Source of the DNA: JAAYDY01 sp964500225
Lineage (GTDB): Bacteria > Planctomycetota > Phycisphaerae > FEN-1346 > JAACEH01
NCBI GenBank assembly: GCA_964500225.1
Contig: CAZCOA010000051.1
Location: 1 to 16,966 of the forward strand
DNA: 16,966 nucleotides
Reading direction: 5' to 3'
Part shown: positions 1-6,228 of the stretch, in pieces
How positions within the stretch are numbered: the first letter of the stretch is position 1
Layout of the letters: each line of letters starts with the position of its first letter
Position numbers and translations under genes: made by a program
The notes under the pieces: generated by a model
What the model was told of the DNA's origin: nothing
Databases searched by the model: none
The model's input: only the letters and a program-made list of their open reading frames with translations

Positions 1-2
1 GT

Positions 3-89
3 GCTCGGGTGGTGGAATTGGCAGACACGCTACGTTGAGGTCGTAGTGCCCGTTTGGGCTTGCAGGTTCAAATCCTGTCCCGAGCACCA
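3..89 (+). tRNA. tRNA-Leu (anticodon GAG), with encoded CCA
   Basis: Class II tRNA with a full cloverleaf. The acceptor strands GCTCGGG (3-9) and CCCGAGC (79-85) pair perfectly, followed by discriminator A86 and encoded CCA 87-89. The anticodon stem CTACG/CGTAG (30-34/42-46) encloses a seven-base loop with anticodon GAG at 37-39, reading CUC and CUU leucine codons. The long variable arm (CCC/GGG stem around 49-58) is expected for leucine tRNA. The T arm is GCAGG-TTCAAAT-CCTGT at 62-78, with one G-U closing pair. The two bases before the gene (GT, 1-2) could also pair with A86-C87, lengthening the acceptor helix in the precursor. The promoter lies outside the window. Confidence 0.97.
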
Positions 90-185
90 CCTTTGCTCCT
101 GAGATTCACAACACGGCCGGCATATCGCACTTCAGTCGTACACGTCTGAGATCAACGGTCTACGCTGTTTGCTGGGGAGCTTCCG

Positions 186-527
186 TTGAATCGCACGTAT
201 GTGGGTTGGACTTTCATTTTGGCGTTCGTCGTCGTGAGCTATATGGCTCTCACGTGGGACACTCCGTCCCTGCGCCAACAGGAAGCCGTGGCGGCCGATG
301 GTAACCCCCGGCCCGACGAAACTGCCCCCGATGGCAACGACGGGCACAATCTCTGGATGATCGTCGCAACCACGGTCTTGGTCGTTGTCGCCGTGATCGC
401 CACGGTCGGCCTCGCCCACCTTCAGCACCGCCGCAAGGAAGCGTACCGCAAGGCCATGATGGAGGACAGAAGCCAGGCCTTGGGGTCCGCGGCCTCCCGC
501 CAGTCTCTTGACCTTGATGATACGTGA
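186..527 (+). CDS. small two-helix membrane protein, unknown function
   Basis: Hypothetical protein of 113 residues that I do not recognise. It has two hydrophobic segments, roughly residues 7-23 and 56-79. Between them is a polar, acidic loop of about 30 residues rich in Asp, Pro and Gly, and after them a charged tail beginning HRRKEAYRK. The basic residues after helix 2 suggest that the C-terminus is cytoplasmic. The TTG start is chosen because GGGGAG (174-179) lies 6 bases upstream; starting at the in-frame ATG at 243 would remove the first helix. The gene follows tRNA-Leu by about 95 bases and converges on the amidohydrolase gene, with 30 bases between the two stops. Coding potential is plausible, but the function is unknown. 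Confidence 0.6.
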   Translation: MNRTYVGWTFILAFVVVSYMALTWDTPSLRQQEAVAADGNPRPDETAPDGNDGHNLWMIVATTVLVVVAVIATVGLAHLQHRRKEAYRKAMMEDRSQALGSAASRQSLDLDDT

Positions 528-557
528 CCGTGCCGGCCCCCTCGCATCCGTGCCGTC

Positions 558-1508
558 TCACTCGGCGGCGCGAATACCGTACAGATGCTCCGCGCTGAGT
601 CGATAGATCCGCTCCAGAACGGTCAGGGGCAGATCAAGCCCCTGCACGACGACCGGTTCCTCGTCAGCGTCTTCATCGGCAATCGGCGACAGCAGCGGTC
701 CGCTCCCCTCCCATAGGTGGCGGTGGACGTAGTACCGCGTGGCGTAATCGTCGAAGGTCATGTCGGGCCGTCGGCCGACCACCAGGTCGCTGCCCCAGAC
801 GATCCGTTCTGCGCGCCGGATGATGAAGTCCCGCGCTGCCTCGGGCTGCCGTGACAGTTCCCTGGCCATCCATTTGGTGGCCGACAGGTCGAGCCAGAGA
901 TTCGGATGCTCATCAAGCAACTGGTCGAGGTGATCCAAATGCTCTGGATCGCCGCCCAGGTGGGCCGCCTGAACCTGCACGTCGGGATGGCGTCGCAGAC
1001 GATTGACCAGTTGGCGGTAGGCGGCGGCCTTGTCGCCATAGCGGGCCGTGTTGCGGTAGGCGTGCTGCCACCAGGTGTCCGGATCGGCGATATGCACCAG
1101 GGCGACCAACCGCCGCCGGCCCATCAGGTCGAACACCGGATCCAGTCGCGGATCGTCCCAGAACAGGCCCGTGTCGGCATTAAAGACCGGTTTGAACCAG
1201 AACTTCACGCCCCGGATGTCTTGCTCGGCGACCGCACGCTCGATCAGGTCCGTCGCATAGCGTCGAAAGGCCGCACCATCGCCGATGAGGTCATAGCGCA
1301 GCCTGATCAGTCCGTGGAACCGGCCGGGAAATGCGCGTCGGCAATCGGCGACAAAGTTCACATCCCCATTGCCCAGAAACGTGCGCACTCCGTAAGCCGC
1401 GGCCATCTCCGCGAACAGCCGCGTCTCGGCGGCAGTACGCACGTGCATGTGCCCGTCCACTATCGGACCTCGGTAGCGCACGACCGGTGGTTGAGAGAAG
1501 AGGGACAT
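558..1508 (-). CDS. amidohydrolase family 2 protein (TIM-barrel metal-dependent hydrolase)
   Basis: 316-residue protein resembling the amidohydrolase-2 family, whose members hydrolyse or decarboxylate small substrates using one divalent metal. Visible candidate ligands are the HxH pair in DGHMHV (His20, His22), His139 (LVHIAD), His183 (AAHLGGDPEH) and Asp241 (WGSDLVV), spaced as expected for beta strands 1, 5, 6 and 8 of the barrel. No signal peptide is seen, so it is probably cytosolic. The ATG at 1508 is preferred because the reading frame upstream of it runs into rfbB, which ends 25 bases earlier. It is the last gene of a minus-strand cluster after lipoprotein, PDZ and rfbB genes, so co-transcription is likely. 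The substrate cannot be read from the sequence; a sugar-metabolism link is only suggested by context. Confidence 0.82.
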   Translation of the reverse strand: MSLFSQPPVVRYRGPIVDGHMHVRTAAETRLFAEMAAAYGVRTFLGNGDVNFVADCRRAFPGRFHGLIRLRYDLIGDGAAFRRYATDLIERAVAEQDIRGVKFWFKPVFNADTGLFWDDPRLDPVFDLMGRRRLVALVHIADPDTWWQHAYRNTARYGDKAAAYRQLVNRLRRHPDVQVQAAHLGGDPEHLDHLDQLLDEHPNLWLDLSATKWMARELSRQPEAARDFIIRRAERIVWGSDLVVGRRPDMTFDDYATRYYVHRHLWEGSGPLLSPIADEDADEEPVVVQGLDLPLTVLERIYRLSAEHLYGIRAAE

Positions 1509-1533
1509 GATCGGCCCCGGTGCTGTGCCGTTC

Positions 1534-2541
1534 TCAGCGGTTGCCGTACCACAGATCGTAGAACTTCTGATACGACCCGTCGCGAACGCGCCGCCACCAG
1601 TCCTCATGGTCGCGGTACCAGCGAATCGTGTGCGCCAGCCCGGTCGTGAAGTCCCATTTTCGGGTCCATCCGAGCTCGGCCTCGGCCTTGGTGCAGTCGA
1701 TGGCATATCGCAGGTCGTGCCCCGGACGGTCCTTGACAAAGCGGATCAGACTCTCGCTCTTGCCGAGCTGCCGCAGAATCTCCCGCACCACGTCGATGTT
1801 GGCCCGTTCACTGCGGCCGCCCAGGTTGTAAACTTCCCCCGGCCGGCCGCGTTCGATCACTGCCAGGATACCCCGGCAGTGGTCCTCCACGTGAATCCAG
1901 TCGCGCACGTTCGCTCCCTGCCCATACACCGGCAGCGGCTTGTCGTCCAGGGCATTGGAGATCATCAGCGGAATGAGCTTCTCGGGAAACTGATACGGCC
2001 CGTAGTTGTTCGAGCAACGCGTGATGATCGTCGGGTAGCCGTGCGTGTGCCACGCGGCACGGACCAGCAGGTCGCTCGCAGCCTTGCTGGCCGAGTACGG
2101 CGAGTTCGGCGCCAGCGGGGTGCTCTCGGTGAAGGCGCCCTGCGGCCCGAGCGACCCGTACACCTCGTCGGTCGAAACGTGAATGAACCGCGACACGCCC
2201 GCTTGCCGGGCCACGTCCAGCATCACCTGCGTTCCGACGACGTTCGTCTCGATAAACGGCAGGGCGCCGACAATCGAACGGTCCACGTGGCTCTCGGCCG
2301 CAAAGTTCACCACGACGTCCACGCCGCCGGCCATCGCCTCCCGAACAGAGGCCTCGTCCTGAATCCTTCCCCGAACGAACCTGTACCGCGGATGGTCGCT
2401 CACATCCGCCAGGTTCTCCAAGTTGCCTGCGTAGGTCAGAGCGTCGTAGTTCACGATCTCCACGTCCGGCCTTTCCTGGAGCACCAGCCGCACGAAATTC
2501 GACCCGATGAACCCTGCGCCGCCCGTGATAAACCATCGCAT
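1534..2541 (-). CDS. rfbB: dTDP-glucose 4,6-dehydratase
   Basis: 335-residue short-chain dehydrogenase/reductase of the RmlB type, converting dTDP-glucose to dTDP-4-keto-6-deoxyglucose, the second step toward dTDP-rhamnose and other deoxysugars. The NAD-binding loop TGGAGFIG is at residues 6-13. The family hallmark catalytic triplet Thr124-Asp125-Glu126 lies in HVSTDEVYG, and the YxxxK pair is Tyr149/Lys153. RCSNNYGPYQFPEKLIPL (175-192) is the typical RmlB substrate-binding stretch, and the length is normal. The ATG at 2541 puts the Rossmann strand at the N-terminus and lies one base after the PDZ gene stop, implying translational coupling; longer frames upstream are read-through of that gene. 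The partner genes rfbA, rfbC and rfbD are not in this window. Cytosolic. Confidence 0.96.
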   Translation of the reverse strand: MRWFITGGAGFIGSNFVRLVLQERPDVEIVNYDALTYAGNLENLADVSDHPRYRFVRGRIQDEASVREAMAGGVDVVVNFAAESHVDRSIVGALPFIETNVVGTQVMLDVARQAGVSRFIHVSTDEVYGSLGPQGAFTESTPLAPNSPYSASKAASDLLVRAAWHTHGYPTIITRCSNNYGPYQFPEKLIPLMISNALDDKPLPVYGQGANVRDWIHVEDHCRGILAVIERGRPGEVYNLGGRSERANIDVVREILRQLGKSESLIRFVKDRPGHDLRYAIDCTKAEAELGWTRKWDFTTGLAHTIRWYRDHEDWWRRVRDGSYQKFYDLWYGNR

Positions 2542-2542
2542 A

Positions 2543-3454
2543 TTACGGCTTCTCCTTGCTGTGCTCGCCGCCAGAGGCGGCCTCTTTGGTCGCTGCACTG
2601 TCCGCCGGCCGTGCCGTCTCCGACGACAGGCCGCCAGGTCGATCCACCTCGCCCGCGGACCGCATCGCCTCGGCAACGTGGTTCTGCCACCACGTATTCC
2701 ACCGGTGATCGAGAACACGCGTATCCGCCTGTGCCTGACTGCTGCCGGTCGGCTCCGGCGACGCGCCGAGCACAAGGTCCAGCTCCAGGTACGCCTGTTC
2801 GCGCCAGATCCCCATGCGCACCGTGCCGCCGGCCCCGATGCGCTGAATCCGGTTCTTGAAATGGTCGATGCCGAAGACCCCCAGAAACTTTTTCCCGTTC
2901 AGCGACACGATCAGGTCGCCTTCCTTCAGTCCGCCTCGTTCGGCCGCCGTGTTTGCGACGACGCCCATCACTCGGACGCCGTTCTCCCGCTCGCCCATCC
3001 GCGGATCGTCCCCCACGACCACATTGAGCTGTACGCCGAGGAACCCGGGGCGAAGGTCGTCGCCGGCATACTGGTCCTGCGGCACCCACCGCCGATAGAC
3101 CTCCTGGAGCCGCCGCAGAATCTCGGGATCCTTCACCGCCGCCAACCCTTCGTCGAGCACCGGCAACGTATCGGGCCCCATGGCAACCAACGTCTTCTGA
3201 GCCTCCTCGCGGGCGGTCCATTCCGCGTTTCCCAGTTGGGCGACCAGCGCGGCCACACGGGCCCGGTCCACCGGAGCCGCGCCGGCGGCGTTGGCGTTCG
3301 CCGCGGCCGACGCCGCGGGCGTCTCATCGCCTGCGGCCGCGGGAGCCGCCGGTGAAACGGCCTCCTGCCCAGCGGCGCCGACGGCCATCGTGGCCAGGAT
3401 CGCCGCTGCAGCCGCCACAACACCCAACGAGGCTGTGGCACGGTCACTCGTCAT
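2543..3454 (-). CDS. secreted PDZ-domain protein with HEAT-like segment
   Basis: 303-residue protein. Residues 1-30 form a signal peptide (MTSDR, then an Ala-rich hydrophobic core ending near AAG-Q). Residues 31-62 are an Ala/Pro-rich low-complexity linker. Residues 65-123 look like a HEAT-like helical segment (LVAQLGNAEWTAREEAQ, then LPVLDEGL), common in planctomycete proteins. Residues about 133-231 form a PDZ domain with the carboxylate-loop region GFLGVQL and the signature AAERGGLKEGDLIVSLNGK. The C-terminal tail is charged and low in complexity. There is no protease domain, so it is probably a binding or adaptor protein rather than an HtrA enzyme. The ATG at 3454 is chosen because the signal peptide begins there; it overlaps the upstream lipoprotein-like gene by 11 bases. 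The partner is unknown. Confidence 0.8.
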   Translation of the reverse strand: MTSDRATASLGVVAAAAAILATMAVGAAGQEAVSPAAPAAAGDETPAASAAANANAAGAAPVDRARVAALVAQLGNAEWTAREEAQKTLVAMGPDTLPVLDEGLAAVKDPEILRRLQEVYRRWVPQDQYAGDDLRPGFLGVQLNVVVGDDPRMGERENGVRVMGVVANTAAERGGLKEGDLIVSLNGKKFLGVFGIDHFKNRIQRIGAGGTVRMGIWREQAYLELDLVLGASPEPTGSSQAQADTRVLDHRWNTWWQNHVAEAMRSAGEVDRPGGLSSETARPADSAATKEAASGGEHSKEKP

Positions 3455-3665
3455 CGGACGCCTCTCCCGCGCCCCCGGCCTCAGACTCCCGCATGGCTTC
3501 GTTGTAGCCGCGGGAACGGTAAGCGTCATCGTCGCGGGTCGGGCGCATCACCTCGGCATCCTTGGGCGTATCGTCCTCGGCGCCCTCATGCACCCGACAG
3601 CCGACGGCTTGCGCGGCCAGAGCGATCAGGGCCGCCATCAGAATCGAAACAACGATTCGCGACAC
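3444..3665 (-). CDS. short lipoprotein-like exported protein
   Basis: 73-residue unrecognised protein and first gene of the minus-strand cluster. The N-terminus (Ser-Arg, then a hydrophobic stretch at residues 4-21) ends in AVGC with Cys23, which resembles a relaxed lipobox, so the mature part may be lipid-anchored. The remaining 50 residues are hydrophilic and rich in Asp, Glu, Arg and Gly. The GTG at 3665 is preferred because GGAGG sits 7 bases upstream; an in-frame GTG at 3692 has a poorly spaced ribosome site and would put nine extra residues ahead of the signal. Its stop overlaps the PDZ gene start by 11 bases, so the two are probably translationally coupled and may act together at the membrane. 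No function can be assigned. Confidence 0.6.
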   Translation of the reverse strand: MSRIVVSILMAALIALAAQAVGCRVHEGAEDDTPKDAEVMRPTRDDDAYRSRGYNEAMRESEAGGAGEASDDE

Positions 3666-3672
3666 TCCTGCA

Positions 3673-3677
3673 CCTCC
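3673..3677 (-). promoter_or_regulatory. ribosome binding site for the lipoprotein-like gene
   Basis: On the minus strand this reads GGAGG, 7 bases ahead of the GTG at 3665. It decides between the two in-frame GTG codons (3665 and 3692). Confidence 0.65.
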
Positions 3678-3725
3678 GTCCTCCCGGCACACACTCCATC
3701 ACGCCGCCCTCCGGACAGGCACGTC

Positions 3726-3755
3726 ATCATACTATGCCACGGTCCTGCCCGACAA
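3726..3755 (-). promoter_or_regulatory. promoter candidate for the lipoprotein-PDZ-rfbB-amidohydrolase cluster
   Basis: On the minus strand, TTGTCG (3750-3755) and TATGAT (3726-3731) are separated by 18 bases. The -35 matches the sigma-70 consensus at 4 of 6 positions and the -10 at 5 of 6. Transcription would begin near 3719, leaving a leader of about 54 bases before the GTG at 3665. It lies back to back with the plus-strand promoter at 3812-3817. Confidence 0.4.
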
Positions 3756-3789
3756 CATAGAAAACCGCTCGCGCATTCGGCAAATCTCC

Positions 3790-3817
3790 TGGGTTTTCGC
3801 TCGTATCGCGGTATAAT
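3790..3817 (+). promoter_or_regulatory. promoter with perfect -10 hexamer ahead of the DUF2617-type gene
   Basis: TATAAT at 3812-3817 is a perfect sigma-70 -10 element, which is conspicuous in GC-rich DNA. The -35 is weak; the best candidate is TGGGTT at 3790-3795 with a 16-base spacer. A start near 3824 would leave 30-37 bases before the ATG codons at 3855 and 3861, and would make a TTG start at 3825 leaderless and unlikely. Confidence 0.5.
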
Positions 3818-3854
3818 TGAATGATTGCGGCCGCAGGGGAGGCCGGAACAGGGG

Positions 3855-4433
3855 ATGGCGATGTTTGACCTGCTGCACATCAAACCTTCGGACATGCGGG
3901 TTCGGCTCTATTTGCGGCCGATCCACCCGGAGTTTTTTCAGATTTTCACGTGGCGCAGCTACGAGGGCCCGGGCTACGAAGCCGAAGTCTGGATCACCGG
4001 CCTCAGCCACGTCCTGACCGTGCGGCAGACCGGCCCGCAGTTGCGGTCGGCCGAACGGTGCGTCACCGAAGTCATCGGCCCCTCGGGCATGTCCCTGCCC
4101 GACCGAGGACAGGTCGAGTCGCTGCCGCTGCGAGGCGAGGACGAGACCAGCATCCAATTGCGCAATGGATTTCAGTACCATCTGCAATTCCACTGCGAGA
4201 AGCTCGAGGAGCATGTCTTCGCCACGACATACGAAGAGCTGCGCACCCAGGGGCTCAAGGAGGGCGTCGCCTGCGAGTACCGCGTGGACGGCCTGGAGCG
4301 CAGCACGTGGCCCTTCGCCCTGACCGTGCCGACGCACACCCGGGGAGGATTTCTGCTGCACGCCTTCCACTGCTTCCCCGACCAGATGACCATCCTGAAG
4401 ACGCAGACCCTGATCGAGCTGCCCACGCCCTGA
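3855..4433 (+). CDS. DUF2617-type conserved protein, unknown function
   Basis: 192-residue protein without signal peptide or membrane segment. From memory it resembles the DUF2617 family seen in planctomycetes: an N-terminal stretch LYLRPIHPEFFQIFTWR, a central region of alternating strands (EVWITGLSHVLTVRQ), and a closing stretch FLLHAFHCFPDQMTILKTQ before LIELP. The family has no known activity, and I see no nucleotide-binding or metal motif. The ATG at 3855 is used, with GGGGAGG (3836-3842) 12 bases upstream. The ATG at 3861 has GGGG 6 bases upstream and is equally possible; it costs only two residues. The gene is transcribed from a TATAAT promoter divergent from the rfbB cluster. PhoH follows after 96 bases that hold a separate promoter candidate, so it may be monocistronic. 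Confidence 0.72.
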   Translation: MAMFDLLHIKPSDMRVRLYLRPIHPEFFQIFTWRSYEGPGYEAEVWITGLSHVLTVRQTGPQLRSAERCVTEVIGPSGMSLPDRGQVESLPLRGEDETSIQLRNGFQYHLQFHCEKLEEHVFATTYEELRTQGLKEGVACEYRVDGLERSTWPFALTVPTHTRGGFLLHAFHCFPDQMTILKTQTLIELPTP

Positions 4434-4450
4434 CACCACAGGGTATTCTC

Positions 4451-4479
4451 TTGATGACCTTTCGGACCGGGGTTATCAT
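4451..4479 (+). promoter_or_regulatory. promoter candidate for the phoH2-recN cluster
   Basis: TTGATG (4451-4456) and TATCAT (4474-4479) are separated by exactly 17 bases, matching sigma-70 at 4 of 6 and 5 of 6 positions. A start near 4486 gives a 5' leader of about 44 bases before the GTG at 4530. The -10 lies inside the loop of a CCGGG/CCCGG inverted repeat (4467-4471/4481-4485), itself nested within CCACAGG/CCTGTGG (4436-4442/4488-4494). Confidence 0.5.
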
Positions 4480-4529
4480 GCCCGGAGCCTGTGGATTCCG
4501 ACACTCCCGACAGGTAGGAAGGAGCCGCC

Positions 4530-5849
4530 GTGAGCAAGAAGAAGTTCTTTGTCCTCGATACGAATGTGCTCATCCACAACCCGGCCGCCTTGACCTCGTT
4601 TGCCGACAACGAAGTGGTCATCCCCTTTGAAGTCCTCGAAGAGCTGGACGAATTCAAGAAAGACACCTCCGACATCGGCCGCAACGTCCGCACCGTCATC
4701 CGCCACCTGGACAGTCTGCGTATGAAGGGACGTCTGTCGGAGGGCGTGCCGCTGAATGGAACCGGCGGCTCGCTCCGTGTCGATATCGAGGACGGCCTGA
4801 TCGATCATCCCGCCATGGCCGACGACACGCCCGACAACCGCATCATTAGTTCGGCCCTGCGGCTGCACCTGGAAGGCAAGCCCGTCATTTTCGTTTCCAA
4901 GGACATCAATGCCCGCATCAAGAGCGACTCGCTGGGCATCAAGACGATGGACTTCGAGAAGCAGAAGGTGGACTTCGAGCGGCTGTACACTGGGTACCGT
5001 GAAGTCGCGGTGGAATCCGACGCCCTGAAGACGTTGATCCAGAGCCGACAACTCGTCGTCGAGGTTCCGGCAGACGATCCGTGGAATGCCAACGAGTTCG
5101 CCATCCTGAAGGCCGGCAACGAACAGGCCCTCGCGCGCTATGACGCCCAGGTCAAGGCCCTCGTCCCGACGCGGTTCAGCGAAATGACGGTTATGAACAT
5201 CCGGCCGCGAAACATCCAGCAGCAGATGGTCTTCGAATTGCTGTTGGACGAGAAGATCAAAATGGTGACCCTCGTCGGCCAGGCCGGCACGGGCAAGACC
5301 CTGTTGGCCGTCGCCTGCGGACTCCACGCCGTCCTCAATACCCCGAGCTACGAGAAACTCCTGGTCAGCCGCCCCATCATGCCGCTTGGCCGCGACATTG
5401 GTTTTCTGCCCGGGTCGAAAGACGAAAAGCTGGCGAACTGGATGCAACCGATCTTTGATAATCTGGCGTTCATCTTCTCTCTGGACCGCAAGCAGCCCAG
5501 CGAATCAATCGACAAAACCATCAGGGACCTCACCGCCCGCGGGCTCCTGGAGTTGGAGGCCCTGACGTACATCCGCGGCCGCTCGATCCCGAATCAGTAC
5601 CTGATTGTGGACGAGGCCCAGAACCTTACGCCGCACGAAATCAAAACCGTCATCACTCGCGTCGGCGAGGGAACCAAGGTGGTCCTGACCGGCGACGCCA
5701 CGCAGATCGACAACCCGTACCTAGATTCGTCGAGCAACGGCCTGTCGTACGCCGTCGAGCAGATGCGCGACCTGGCCCTGGTGGGTCACGTTACCCTGGT
5801 CACCAGCGAACGCAGCGACCTGGCCAGCCTGGCCTCGCAACGGCTATAG
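4530..5849 (+). CDS. phoH2: PIN-PhoH fusion protein (PhoH2-type RNase/ATPase)
   Basis: 439-residue protein with two domains. Residues about 5-135 are a PIN nuclease domain with its acidic residues in FVLDTNVLIH (Asp10), EVLEELDEFKKD (Glu37, Asp40), TPDNRI (Asp102) and SKDINARIKSD (Asp125). Residues about 220-439 are a PhoH ATPase with Walker A GQAGTGKT (250-257), SRPIMPLGRDIGFLPG (280-295), Walker B LIVDEAQN (358-365) and LTGDATQID (387-395). PhoH2 proteins studied elsewhere couple ATP-dependent RNA unwinding with sequence-biased RNA cleavage; that role is inferred here from the domain layout. All expected motifs are intact. The GTG start has AAGGAG about 7 bases upstream. No antitoxin-like partner gene precedes it. 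The OB-fold gene follows after 17 bases, so the two are likely co-transcribed. Cytosolic. Confidence 0.93.
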   Translation: MSKKKFFVLDTNVLIHNPAALTSFADNEVVIPFEVLEELDEFKKDTSDIGRNVRTVIRHLDSLRMKGRLSEGVPLNGTGGSLRVDIEDGLIDHPAMADDTPDNRIISSALRLHLEGKPVIFVSKDINARIKSDSLGIKTMDFEKQKVDFERLYTGYREVAVESDALKTLIQSRQLVVEVPADDPWNANEFAILKAGNEQALARYDAQVKALVPTRFSEMTVMNIRPRNIQQQMVFELLLDEKIKMVTLVGQAGTGKTLLAVACGLHAVLNTPSYEKLLVSRPIMPLGRDIGFLPGSKDEKLANWMQPIFDNLAFIFSLDRKQPSESIDKTIRDLTARGLLELEALTYIRGRSIPNQYLIVDEAQNLTPHEIKTVITRVGEGTKVVLTGDATQIDNPYLDSSSNGLSYAVEQMRDLALVGHVTLVTSERSDLASLASQRL

Positions 5850-5866
5850 GTAGAAAAGGACAATTC

Positions 5867-6199
5867 ATGAGCGAAACCGTAACCATTCAGGAATTCGCCC
5901 GGCTGGACCTCCGCGTCGGCGAGGTTGTTGCCGCCGAGGCCCACCCGAACGCCAACAAGCTGCTGGTGCTCAAAGTGAACCTCGGCGAACTGGGCGAACG
6001 GCAATTGGTGGCCGGCCTGCGGGCCCACTACCAGCCCGAGCAACTCGTTGGCCGCAAGATCATCGTGATCGCCAACCTGGAGCCGGCTGTGCTCCGCGGG
6101 GTGGAAAGCCAGGGGATGCTTCTGGCGGCGTCGGCGGGCGATCAGGTCGTATTTTTGACGCCGGAGAAGGCCATCGCCCCCGGCGCCAAGGTCAGTTGA
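5867..6199 (+). CDS. stand-alone tRNA-binding OB-fold protein (MetG C-terminal / Trbp111-like)
   Basis: 110-residue protein consisting entirely of the EMAP-type tRNA-binding domain found at the C-terminus of many methionyl-tRNA synthetases and in free-standing Trbp111 or CsaA-like proteins. Visible family features are FARLDLRVGEVVAAEAHPNA (residues 10-29), then KLLVLKVNLGE and GRKIIVIANLEP (62-73), and the RGVESQGMLLAA stretch (77-88). These proteins usually dimerise and bind the tRNA elbow, aiding aminoacylation in trans. It is often annotated as methionine-tRNA ligase subunit beta, but no synthetase catalytic gene is in the window, so a partner is inferred only. The ATG start is preceded by AAAGGA about 8 bases upstream. 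It lies between phoH2 (17-base gap) and recN (29-base gap) in one likely operon. Confidence 0.88.
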   Translation: MSETVTIQEFARLDLRVGEVVAAEAHPNANKLLVLKVNLGELGERQLVAGLRAHYQPEQLVGRKIIVIANLEPAVLRGVESQGMLLAASAGDQVVFLTPEKAIAPGAKVS

Positions 6200-6218
6200 G
6201 CCCCCAGCGGCCACAGAC

Positions 6219-6222
6219 GGAG
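6219..6222 (+). promoter_or_regulatory. recN: ribosome binding site that decides the recN start
   Basis: GGAG lies 6 bases ahead of the GTG at 6229. The alternative TTG at 6196 overlaps the stop codon of the upstream gene and has no comparable site at good spacing. Confidence 0.6.
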
Positions 6223-6228
6223 CCCGTC

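Noticed and set aside
1509..1739. N-terminal extension of the amidohydrolase to 393 residues
   Set aside because: It would overlap the rfbB coding sequence by about 200 bases in another frame, and the extra residues are low-complexity; the family fold starts right after the ATG at 1508.
1507..2859. 450-residue open frame on the plus strand
   Set aside because: It is antisense to rfbB and part of the PDZ gene, both strongly supported. The translation has a shadow-like composition (Arg, His, Pro, Val rich).
2543..3454. HtrA/DegP-type protease
   Set aside because: There is a PDZ domain but no trypsin-like catalytic triad or GNSGG motif; the N-terminal part is HEAT-like helical.
6196..6228. TTG start for recN at 6196
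   Set aside because: It overlaps the upstream stop codon and adds a non-homologous leader; the GTG at 6229 has a well-spaced GGAG and the typical RecN N-terminus.
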